From NCBI GenBank assembly GCA_030704615.1, contig CM060733.1:44208001-44268000 (forward strand): DNA of 60,000 nt. The letters are read 5' to 3'. Positions 11,801 through 22,314 of the stretch are shown here, piece after piece (position 1 is the stretch's first letter; each line of letters begins with the position of its first letter). Origin of the DNA: Takakia lepidozioides (lineage: Eukaryota > Streptophyta > Takakiopsida > Takakiales > Takakiaceae). The translations under genes were made by a program, and so were the position numbers. The notes beneath the pieces are model-generated. The model worked only from the letters and a program-made list of their open reading frames with translations. It searched no databases and was not told where the DNA came from.

Positions 11801-12990
11801 GTTCTGTTTCATGGCAAAAAGAACGTTCAGTATTTGGCCAACTTCCCTTAACCCTGGGTACTCGGCCTTGGTGCAAGTGTACCCTTGAGTCTTAAAGAAA
11901 CTTGCTTCTTGGAACAAATTTCCTATTTGCAATCTTGCCCTGTGCTCATCCACATTCACTCGGCCCGATGGCAATTCAAACAGTTGCTGCAAGTACTGGG
12001 GAATAATCTCTATATCTACTCCCCTCACCTATGTAACTCCCGTCCGGGGCTCAAAGTTCTGAATGAATTGAATCATGTACTTCCGATGATGCAAGGATCA
12101 TTCTTTGCGTAGCAGCCCTTCCAATCGCAACTCCTTCGGCAGCTGCACTGCCTGTGGTGTAGCAATTGTTTGCTTCTGCAGAATCGTGGTGCTCTTCACT
12201 CTGATATCCTCCATTCCCCTAATTCTCTTCATCCTAGACAAACAAGAAAGCTTGTTTGGAATAGCTGTAGGAAAGCTTGCAGGGCATAGAGCATAAAGGT
12301 ATGGTTGGCACAGAAAGGAACGGGTAAGTGCGTGTAAGCCTGTGGGGCTTGCACATAGTGAGTGAGAGAAAATGTCCTTTCAACCCGTCCGTCCTTGCGC
12401 CACTGCGTAAGTAATAAAGCTAGCGTATAGTCTGTGATATCCGCCATAGCTACAAAGCTATAGCTTTGATTGCCCCTCCCGTCGAGACGCTGGTTATTCG
12501 GAGCAACCCTGACTCTTCTGCTCATAACTTTTCTAATTTCTTGTTCTTGTTTCTTGGAGGAAACCATCTGCATAAAATTCTCGCTCCCGATTGGCTGTTG
12601 CCTCCTCGGGTAACTAATTTTACCCTCATCTGCTCACATTCCCATCTGGAATGCCCACTAGGACAACACATGTGGCAAAGATCCCCCTTTTCTATACGCG
12701 TAAAGGGTTCCGTTACCTTCTCCCTGGATGCATTAATGGGCCCGCAACTAGTTTCGGCTGCTGTACCGGGTAGGTACTTCGACGGCCCAGTTTGTCTTTT
12801 TGCATGATGACACCCGCTATTGCAGTTCATGCAATGCGGAGCGTTTTGCCCCTTAGGCCACGTGTTCAAATTCAAACACTCTTCCATCGTCCTCTGTCCG
12901 CGTGGCTTTTTCTCCGAGTTTGACTCCCAAGCTGACCTTACACTTACCGGCCACTTTTCTGACGTTAACCCGCGTCCACCTGTCACTGAT
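8883..12990 (-). pseudogene. Long extra coding region downstream of the Gypsy integrase
   Basis: Between integrase and 3' LTR, the sense strand of the element has about 4 kb of nearly continuous coding-like sequence in several frames (12986-12522, 12573-12229, 12028-11474, 11522-11064, 10997-9567, 9440-8883). Near the start is a CX2CX4HX4C zinc-knuckle motif (CHMCCPSGHSRWEC) preceded by another Cys/His cluster. The middle (about 10800-9900) is strongly heptad-like, with many Leu, Glu and Gln, so a long coiled coil is likely. The end is acidic (DMDEEYDLAMEDK) followed by a basic patch (RRRG). I recognise no family and see no signal peptide or membrane span that would argue for an envelope protein. 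Stops and frame shifts show decay, though the original may have been one protein of more than 1,000 residues. Confidence 0.6.
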
Positions 12991-13013
12991 CCTATGGACT
13001 GTGCAACCCGCGT

Positions 13014-13094
13014 GGGCTATGTTGTGGCAGGCTGTGTCAGGTTGTGATGGGTTGTGATAAGCTGTGTTAAGCTGTGGTGGGCTGTGATAACTAT
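13014..13094. repeat. Internal GCTGTG minisatellite of the Gypsy element
   Basis: About seven units of the same 10-11-bp GCTGTG-type repeat found in the LTRs. It sits between the integrase end and the extra coding region. Confidence 0.8.
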
Positions 13095-13099
13095 GCGAA

Positions 13100-14272
13100 C
13101 ACCCGTGTTCTCCGCTCAGGCCATACACATTCGGCTTTACGACAAGTGCCTCATGCTCCGTTGGTATTACCGGTGTAGTCCGTGACTGCTTCTGTGTTTC
13201 AAAATGCAAATCATGCTGCAATGGTTTATCATGGATACCATTGTATCCCTTCAGCTTATTGGCATTAACTCTTTCAAGCATCTCTTTGTTAATGGTTTGT
13301 AACATGGCTGTGTTGTTATCATACATCTTCTGTATGACATAAGGTCCTTCCATGGTGACTTAAGCTTAGAAGCTTTAATCTTTCCCTTCTTCTGCAACCA
13401 CAGAACCAAATCACCCGTCTTAAAAATTTTCAATTTACCTTCATCAAATTGATCCTTTCTCTTCATCTGAATTCTGGTCATGTTTTCTGTTGCATCAGCA
13501 CGTACTTCTTCCACATGATATAATTCATGTTTCCTGACTTAATTGAATCCTCAAATTCCATTCTCCTTCCCCATTCAGTTCTCATGGTAAGTAATAAGAA
13601 TTCCACTGGAAGTAAAGCTTCCATACCATAAACTAATTGGAATGATGTATACTTGGTGGTGACTTTATATGAAGTCTTGTATGACCACAAAGCTGTCAGC
13701 AGCTTTGTATCCCAATCCGTTCTGTTTGCATTGACTATCTTAGCCAAAATAATGCATAGTATATTGTTGGTGGCCTCTGCCTGCCCATTACCCTGTGGGT
13801 AATAGGTTGTACTCTTCTTGTGCACAATCATGAACTCTTTAGTCAATAGTTCTATGGTCTCGTTAATGAAGTGACTACCCTGGTCACTAATAAATTCCAG
13901 GGCACAGCCAAATCTTGTAAGTATGTTCTCATACATGAACCTTGCTGTAGACTTAGCTGTGTTATCCCTCAGAGCCTTAGCTTCCACCCACTTTGTAGTA
14001 TAATCAGTGGCTGTGATTATATACTTGTTCTGTGTATTTCTGGCTGGTGGGTTTATTGGTCCAACAAAGTCTAATCCCCATTTCTGGAATGGTTCAGTAG
14101 GCATCGTAGGATGCAAAGCCATCTTTCCAGATCTTTGCAAAGGTCCTAGCATCTGACATTCATCACAACTCTTGCAATACTTGTGTACATCCTTGAACAG
14201 AGTAGGCCACCAGTAACCTGCAAGTAATATCTTTCTACTGGTAGTCTCCTCTCCAAAATGACCTCCAGCCAC
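13100..14272 (-). pseudogene. Gypsy integrase
   Basis: A Metaviridae integrase, joining element cDNA to host DNA. The zinc-binding HHCC region is visible (GGHFGEE, then YCKSCDEC). The catalytic core has the first Asp in WGLDFVGPI, the second in ISDQGSHF and the Glu in NGQAEATNN. The C-terminal part carries GDLVLW (near 13410) and YVIQKMYD. A stop at 13478-13480 and frame changes near 13350 and 13540 break it. It continues from the RNase H part upstream without a gap, so this is one polyprotein. Confidence 0.9.
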
Positions 14273-14930
14273 TCATTTATGAACTTCTTCCAAAATTTTA
14301 TTTACTTCATGGTGGTACAAGCATTGTTTAAGAACTCCATCAGGTCCTAGCTTATACAATATGCCACCTATCATAGTGTAAGGTAAAGCCTTGATAGCTA
14401 TTCTCTTCCTCTGTTCCTTCCCATAACTGGGTGGGCACTGACCATGAGTAAGGTAGTATCTGATTGGCCACTGCCAATCTAACCAATCATCTGTACTTCC
14501 TTGCACCTCCACTGCAAATAGACTCGCATCAGGTAGTTGGTCGTCTATTCCCGTGGCGGGCTCTCCTGTTGATAGGCGTGATAAGTGATCTGCCACAAGA
14601 TGCAAATGGCCAGGTTTGTAAACAACTTCGAATTCAAACTCGTGTAAGATTATTAACCATCTTGTTATCCTGCCACTTATCAAAGGCTTGTTCACCAGAT
14701 AAATCAAACCCTGATGATCTACATAAAACATAAACTTCATTCCCAATAGGTAATGCCTGAATTTCTTGACTGCATAAATCATTGCCAATGCTTCTCTTTC
14801 AGTGGTGCTATAGTTCCTTTCAGTATTGTTCAACAACCTGCTAGCATAGTACACATCTCCCTGTAATATTTTGGGCTAACACAGCTCCCAATGCTTCTCC
14901 TGAGGCATCACAATGTACATGAAATACTAC
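14273..14930 (-). pseudogene. Gypsy RNase H and connector
   Basis: The RNase H region, which degrades the RNA strand during reverse transcription. Visible motifs are YYASRLLNNTERNYSTTEREALA, typical of the Ty3/Gypsy RNase H start, with FYVDHQGL and, at the end, KPGHLHLVADHLSRL. About 90 residues of connector then lead to the integrase zinc-binding region. The frame is open from 14854 down to 14273. The start near 14930 is damaged. Confidence 0.9.
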
Positions 14931-15640
14931 ATGTCAGTGTGGGTTAATCAGCACAGGTGTAGTTGTTACTGACAATGTAAGTTCCTCAAAAGCCTGTTGA
15001 CATTCAGCTGTCCATGTAAACACTGCATCCTTCTTCAAAATCTTGCTCAATGGAGTTGCCATCTGTGCATATCGTTTAACAAACCTTCTATAATAAGTAG
15101 TTTGTCCAATGAACCTCCTTAAACCCTTCACGTTACTTGGTGGTGGTGAGGCTTTAATAGCCTCTGTCTTTCTAGGATCCACAAGCAGTCCCTTCTTACA
15201 CACAATGTGTCCCAGTAGTACCCCTGAGTTCACACAAAAAAGTACCTTTTTCCGGATTCAGTCCAAGACCTCTCATCTTGCATCTGGCCAAACATAATTC
15301 CAACTTCTGCAAGTGCTCATTCTTAGAACTGTACACACTGAAGTCATCTAAGAACACATGCATGAAATCATCCAGATACTCGTGAAAAAATTCACTTATC
15401 ACCCTCTGGAAAGTTGCTGGTGCATTACAAAGTCCAAAAGGCATGACTTTGTATGCATTTGCACCCCAGTCTGTGATAAAAGCTGTCTTTCCATGATCTT
15501 CTTCCGCCACTTGCACTTGGTTATACCCACTGAAGCCACCCATGAATGAGAACATCTCATGGCCTACCACACTATCCAGTATAGCTTCTGTGAATGGCAA
15601 ATGAAAGGGATCTTTTTTTGTACAAGCATTTGACGAGCCC
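14931..15640 (-). pseudogene. Gypsy reverse transcriptase, C-terminal two thirds
   Basis: The RT palm and thumb. It begins with KKDPFHLPFTE (about 15618), then MGGFSGYNQV, AYKVMPFGLCNAPATFQ and the active site in VFLDDFSVYS (one Asp pair, where YxDD is usual for the family). The thumb is LLGHIVCKKGLLVDPRKTEAI and FIGQTTYYRRF. A frame shift near 15230 splits it. The N-terminal part is 4 kb away at 19568-19906, and roughly 55-60 residues between the two are missing. Confidence 0.9.
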
Positions 15641-18600
15641 TGGTCGCGCGCGGCCAGGGTGACGGCATACTAGCCTAAGGGGTCGTGGCAAGTTGCGGTG
15701 TAGGTTGGGCTCAACGAACCGCCTACCCGGCTGCGGTAAGTGCAGGGGTCCTTGGCAGCTATGGACGGATCTAGATAGTCTAACTTCCTACCGGCAAAGC
15801 AAAGCTTAACAACTCTACTTCACATGGCGATTTGCGTTTCCTAGTCCTACGTTTTGTTTATGGGTTTTCTACGTCTTTAATCATAATTGCCTTCCAAGTC
15901 TTTGTTTATTACTACTTCCTACATGCCTGGACTCCCAACACGCTTATAGCCGGGACGAATCTTCAAATCCCTTCACAAAACAAATCCCGAGCCCAGGGAG
16001 ACGGGGATCATTTATCTCCCGCCCAATGCCCCCCCCCTAAACCCTGAGGTGGATGAGTGTCCTACCTCCTAGGAAGGGACCGGATCCGCTTTCCCAAGTC
16101 AGTCTCTCATGCTTAGAGCGATCCCAAAATGCCACCTCAATGGTCAGTCCATCGGGTGAATGATAACAATGCCAACCTCTAAGTAATGCCCGAGGTCTAA
16201 TAACAATGGCCGTTCCTTGGCCCAAGGCCCCCCCAGTGGCCGGGTACTTGACTTCAAATATCCTCGGTGGAAAGGGGTGATACCGCCCTTAAACTTGCAT
16301 TTCGAAGTTAAGCGGGTCCGGATAAAATCCCTTAATAAAGACGAATTACCTTGCGAAATAATAAAGACAAATCATTAAAATATTCCTACAAATGCATGAA
16401 ATTCGTAGAAATAGAGAATCATCGTAGGATACTGGAGCTAATTAAATTACCCTCAAGGTACCAGGGGAACGCCCTTTTATGCCGGGAGCATTGGGGAACC
16501 GCTCTCCACTTGGGAGCGCCCCCCTAAATTCATACACCAAATCACTCAAGAACTCATTAGCAACTTAAACCATCACCGGGCCAGGATGAATGAAATCTGC
16601 CGCCCAACAGTTTCTCATCTGCTCGCCACCCTGGTGTGGAAACAATGATTAAACATTCAATGGGTCCCAGGGTCTATTTCCTGCGCCTCTTCCACCTACT
16701 TCCAATACAATCTGATTATTTTATGTAGGCAACCAGCCTAGAACGAAGTTGAAACATGTCATCTTCTACCTTATGAAACCCCAGCAGGGATTCTCTTCTC
16801 GCTGTCTCTGGGCTCCCTCTCTCTGTCTGTGGCATCTACCCGTGAGCCGTGCTTTCACAAACCCCGGAATACATATCAAACCGATGGCCTCGCTGGGGCC
16901 TATCCAATGGTTCCAGCCATTTCTTATCATTTGCTAGAACACGCCATTTTTCTCATGCAAGAAAAATACTATGAATAGTGCACAAGAAATCAAAGGCATA
17001 GGGAGAAAACCCCCCTTAAAATACCCGATCCAGGGACCAGTAGTCCCTGGCGGGGTCCGTCGAATTACCCAGCAGTTAAGGTTGATACCCCGCAGCCAGC
17101 GCTACGTGGCGCGGCGTGGCTGGCCCGCCGCCGCGCGGGTCCAGCGGGTAATGGGCAGGCTCCGTCGTCTCTGCCGCTCGTGTCGTACCTGCGTGGGCCC
17201 AGCTATGGTGTCTGGTGCTGCCACGCAATACCCCCAGTGAGCATACTTTGCTTCAGGGGTCAACTCTTTCCACGGGGGCAGGCCACGCCACCCGCGTTAG
17301 AGGCGCCACTCCATGGCGATTCTAGGCAACCTCCTTGGTTGATCTCCAACCCAAAGGCGCCTAAGGCGCCAGCACTTAAGTGCTGGGATCTGCCATTTTT
17401 GGCAGCCCTTTACAAAATAGCTTAACCACTTACAAGTTAGTTAGCAACGCCTCCCATGGTCCTCTATGGCCAGGGGGCTTATGAATCATAGATATGAACT
17501 TAATAATATGGAAATTTTGGCGATAGCTTCGCCGTCTCATGCAATATGGCCGTCGCCACTAAGCTAGAAAGGGAAATTTGACAAGAGCTTCGCCACTTCA
17601 TGCAAGCTCACCCTCTCTTTAAACATAATAATGGAAATCCACCCTCACTTCCATGACGTAATTGGGTTAGATTCCTAAGGCCCTGTCTCTTGGGGCTTCA
17701 CACCTGTGCTCTTCACACATGTATATAGAGATGCACACACATCCTCTTGAAAGAGGGTTAGTTTTTATAGATTTTTAGCAAACAATGCTTATAAGGTCAT
17801 TTCCTTGGACAAAGCTTGAACAACAAATGAAATGAATGAATTCAAAGGTCAAGAATGTATGGTAAGTCACCCTCTGAAACAAGTGGTGCTTGGGATACAC
17901 TAAATCGCTCGGTAGAATGGTACTCAAGCTTGGTCCTCCTCTGACACTCATACTCGTCCTCAAGTCTCCCACTTCATGGAGCGCTTCCTCTACTTCTTGC
18001 CTCAAATGGCCACAAGGCCTTGAGCTAGGACTATCCTGCTCTCAATATGCTTGCTTCTAATACTAGAGAGCCACAAACTCAACTCTCTAGGAACTAGCTC
18101 CCTCAAGCTCAAAACTAACTACACAAGCAAGAGGCCAAAACAACGAAATGAGACTAGATTGAATAACAAGTGGAGCATGCTCTTCTTTTATTGTGTTTTT
18201 GGGGCCTCTTAAACTAGTGAAGGATAGTCTTAAACTATTATTTCCTACATGAATCTATAATTTAAAAACAATAGAACACCATAGAATAATAACCACGGAT
18301 GGAAAATCTTGGTGTTAATGATAAATCTGGTTTTTCATCCATCCAATGGATGACCAGTTGGCGCTAGGTTGTCTTTTCATCCCTCCAGTTTGCAGGTCGA
18401 ATTTCCAGATTTCATCCATTGGATGAACTAGAATTCCATTTAATCGTCTCCCGCAACTGCCTCCGGCATGATATTTTGATGCCATCTTTAATCACCTCCA
18501 AAAATCCTCAAACTCGGTGAAAAATTATAATTAGATGGCCCGTAGCTGTCCACAAAATCTCAAGGGAATCGGAGAACAAAAGCCACATCTTTGGTTGGTT

Positions 18601-19560
18601 TCCATGGTTTTGCCATATAGGCAATCTGCCGCTTCCAGACAGTAAAAATACTGGTGGTGCCCCCAGGGGGTCTTTGGCCCTGCCACTGGGTCACAGATCA
18701 TCTAGAGTTTCCTCCTACACACTTTGCATCGCTGAGGAGTTCAAAACTCCGCCGGGAAGCTCCTTCACCCGTCGTTTGCTCCGATGCAGCACTGGCTTTG
18801 TCGCGATATTTCATCGTTGTACAGATTGTTTCCTCCAATTGCCAAGACTCCTCGCCACGTGCTCCTACTGGACTTGAAAGGCAAGAGAATAGAGAGATGG
18901 CAATCCGGGACTGGAACAGTCGCCATGTATTGTTTCGAATAGGTGCGTGTTGTCGTTATTGGTACCGAATTGGCAGCCTAACTCGCTGTCGATGTAGCTT
19001 CCTACGGTCATTTTGACGCCAGAGCTCCTCCATGGTCGTCTCAGACATAATCTAAATTCGTACGTGCTTTACCAGCGATTCACAGATAACTCACAAACTG
19101 CCCTGCTTTGGCAGTACAATGCCTAAACTGTCTGCCTTAAGATCAAAAACGATTTGAAAAGAAATATGTACCAATATATGCATCTACATATATGACGACC
19201 AATGGGGAACACTCGCCCCGAGTGTAAAAGTACTCAGAATCTTTGGTTCCCACAATCCCCCTACTAGGGTATCACTGATATCCCTTGGAGTCAACGACTC
19301 TCTTAAGTGACATGAAAAAGCTGAAGAGTAATTTCCCTTCGGCTCTCCCTCTTCGGAGAAAGTTCAAGTCTTCCGGGAGAGTGGAGGGAAAAATAAAAAG
19401 AAAAAGCCAAAAAATACTTCAAAACCACCCGACTCACCCTCTTCGGAGAGAGTTGGAGTTCCCAGATAAAAAATACTTCAAAACCGCCATTCTCCCCCAC
19501 CGGACTGGGTTCGAAGCCCCTAGATGATGCAAGAGAGATATGCGCGGTGCAATTTGATAA
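15641..19560. mobile_element. Unclassified 3.9-kb insert replacing part of the Gypsy RT
   Basis: The segment separates two parts of one RT gene and has no recognisable coding region of its own. It begins near a GC-rich palindrome (CCTGGTCGCGCGCGGCCAGG, about 15637-15656). At 19338-19490 it has two copies of a roughly 80-bp unit (CCCTCTTCGGAGA and AATACTTCAAAACC recur). A B-box-like GGTTCGAAGCC lies at about 19508. No clean target duplication is visible and part of the RT is lost, so it is not a simple insertion. A degenerate LTR or non-autonomous element is possible. Confidence 0.5.
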
Positions 19561-19567
19561 TCCTATT

Positions 19568-19906
19568 CTAACACAGCCTTGGAAGGACTTTGGTTCGCTG
19601 TCGTTGTGGTGTAGCTCCCGGAATTAGGGGAATAGGGTGCATGGCCACATAAGAGGGCACCCCTTTCAACTCGGTGTAGGACCACGAGAAGATGTCTCTA
19701 AATTCTTTGAACAAGGCCTGGTACTCTGCCGCCTGTTCTTCTATCAAATGGGATCCAACCTTCACCATCTTGGGTGATTTTCCTCCCACCGCCATATTGA
19801 CCAATTGCGTTGTTGGCTCGGCTGTGAAGGTTGATCCTGGTTCAAACCTTGATCCGTTTGACCCTTGTTGTAAATATGGAATGTAGGGGGCACTATGTTT
19901 CATCAC
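19568..19906 (-). pseudogene. Gypsy protease-RT linker and RT start
   Basis: It encodes the linker after the protease and the conserved RT entry region (FSWSYTELKGVPSYVAMHPI and IPGATPQRQR). It then ends at the 3.9-kb insert. The frame follows closely on the protease ORF upstream, so it is the same polyprotein. Confidence 0.88.
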
Positions 19907-19914
19907 ATCTCTTT

Positions 19915-21053
19915 CTAGGTTGGCCTCCCTACAATTCTCATTTCAATGCTCTCGCCATTCTCCTCCTGAGGAATCTCTGGTTCTTGCAGACCAACCTGTT
20001 CGGCGGATATCGAGAAGAGCTCGGTTAGTGACTCGAACGCTGGAAGTGCCTCAGTTGATACCGAGTGTACCATCACCTCCTTGCCTTGGTTTTCTCCGAA
20101 CAACCAGGCGATGCAATCTGCATCAAACTCGCATTCATATAAACCCGGACCTAGGGACTTGACGGCGTCCTCTAGTCCTACCTTCCTTTGCTTAACCTCC
20201 CAGCGAGGCGCGGTGCTGGTTGCTAGTACTCGGTGGGCATGTGACGTTAGATGGATCTCTCTATCTGTCCACCAGTCCTCCTCACTCAAGTCCGCAGATT
20301 CCTCTTTAGAACCAATCATGTTGAGCTCATCCTCATCTGTTTCGTGGTGAGGTGCTCCCGAAAGAAAAGCGACTGTAGTCATGTAAGGTTTTATCCCATA
20401 AGTGATCGTACCTGCCCCCCAGTCCATTCGAGCTCGGGACTGGACCAACCATGGCCTCCCTAGTAGGAGTGCGTAGGAATACTCATCAATGGGGAAATCT
20501 ATGATTTGGAAGTCTACCGCGTACGTGTAGCCCCCGGTCTTTAGTCGAACATTCGCTAAGTGACCCACTGGTCTGATCTTCCGTTGGTCAGCCAGTCTGA
20601 TAGTTAATGGAGACTCCCCTATCATGTTCAATCCTAACTTTGACAAGGTGGAGAGTGGCATGATGTTGACAGAGCTCCCATCACCCGCTAAATAACGTCG
20701 TATCAGACGGTCTGCAATCTCCACTTTGATTTCTACTGGGCCCGGGTCGACATGGGCGTTAATGTGGTGGGTCTGAGCAAAAGTACCTACTCGCTTCCTC
20801 ACCAAGGATGCCTTGAGAGCATGTCGGATTGTTGGTGCCAGTGCTATGAGTTGGGCAAATGTAATGTTTGCCTGAATGTGGCGCAAATCTTCCAGTAGAT
20901 TATACGGCTCCAACTCATCCGCGCATAGTGGAGTGTGTTCTCCTTTTGGGAAGCTTTGCTGGTGCTACTGGTCGGTTGGCCGGACTCTTTGTTCTGGATG
21001 TCAAAAGGGGCTGAGAAATGGTTGGCCGACTGCCGGAGATTCGGTCTCTGCAA
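19915..21053 (-). pseudogene. Gypsy aspartic protease region
   Basis: The retropepsin-like domain of the element, which would cleave its polyprotein. The core is AGDGSSVNIMPLSTLSKLGL, in which the usual hD[TS]G active site appears as GDGSS, followed by the flap region and the closing LLGRPWL motif. Upstream, the segment YNLLEDLRHIQANITFAQLI matches the conserved linker before the protease in plant Gypsy elements. An acidic spacer (about residues 180-270) leads to the RT. Confidence 0.85.
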
Positions 21054-22310
21054 ATGCTACCTCCTTCTCCTTGGGATGGGTATCCTCTCCTCCCTGAGTA
21101 CAGTTTCCGCCACCTTCCATGCGTCTGACTTCATGACTTTAAAGTTTAGATCTTCCTGTTCTGATGCTGATGTGGCTGACTCTGACGCCACATACCCAGG
21201 GCCTTTCCCTAGCGTATCTCGTTGCTGTCGGGTCATTACTGCATAGCTACCTTCCTCAGGGCTAGCCTGCGTAGTTTGAGTGGCGCCGAGCTCACTGAAA
21301 ATCCAATTGACTTGGTGCTGCGTCTCCTGTTGACGGGACGACTAACCGGGATGCATACTGGCTTGCTGCTGGGATGGCGTTGAAGTGGATGCTTGCTGCC
21401 CTCCCTGCACCCTTACATCCTGAGGGGGAGACCACGTATTAGAAGAACCCTGGGCTATCTGAGCCGCAAGATTTGAAATAGGCTGCTTGGGAATTTTGTC
21501 CCATAGCTGCATTGCCCCCATAATATGATGGGCCTGCCTGATCTGTTCTAGTCCGCTGCGCTATCTACGTTGGAGTAGCAAAATACATGCTATGTTGTTG
21601 TGGTAGAGGGTTGGGTGGTTCAGTGGTATACAAATCCGGGAAGGGTGCTCGCTGCCCTTCCAAATTCCTCTCTACTTGTTGAATGGTGGCCGGCGTAGGC
21701 TGGTCCACTTGTCTATGAGGACATTTGTCTAAGGGATGACCTCGCTGGCCACAGTGCAAACACACAATGTCACTCCAACAATTTTTAGTTGAGTGAATGG
21801 TTCTTCCGCACTTTTGACATCCTCTACGAGATTGATTGAATTGCCTTTTTGGTTTATCTTGATAAGTTGGGTTCCGGCTTACCTGCCTTTCCCGAACGGG
21901 ATAAGGATAGTGTTGAGACGCATGTCCCGAGTTGTTGCAATTGGAACACCATAACTTGGCCGGGTTGGGGCCGGACTCTCCCATTGGGGCCGCATCTCGG
22001 TACCCCACATAGCTGGTAACCTACTGACCGATTGAGCTCATGCGGTCGCCCATTGTTTCAATGGTCTTGATGAGAGAAGTGACTTGTGCCTCTAGATGGC
22101 CCACTCACGAATTGGATTGCCCGCTTGAATCTGCCTGTGAGTTGGTAGGAACAACATTCGCGTATTGCGGAACCGTTGGCGCTACTACGGGTGTCAGAGA
22201 CGCTGCTGGGGCGTAGGGTCTCACTCCTCCTACATAAGATGGCGTGTAATGCAGGGTGGGCTGGATTACCGCTAATGGTGTCGGCTCCTACGCGGGCTCG
22301 ATTGAAATGT
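21054..22310 (-). pseudogene. Gypsy Gag, C-terminal part with zinc knuckles
   Basis: The nucleocapsid region of Gag. The cysteine clusters are CSNCNNSGHASQH (last Cys lost), CQKCGRTIHSTKNC and CLHCGQRGHPLDKC, the last being a perfect CX2CX4HX4C knuckle. Upstream is a Pro/Ala-rich stretch (YAPAASLTPVV). The region 21060-21560 is a degraded low-complexity linker to the protease. The Gag N-terminal part is not upstream; the sequence switches at about 22,310 to an unrelated LINE. That part lies instead, inverted, at 27.2-28.2 kb. Confidence 0.85.
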
Positions 22311-22314
22311 ACGA

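Noticed and set aside
18654-19016. A 120-codon plus-strand open frame inside the 3.9-kb insert
   Set aside because: Composition and lack of motifs suggest a random open frame.
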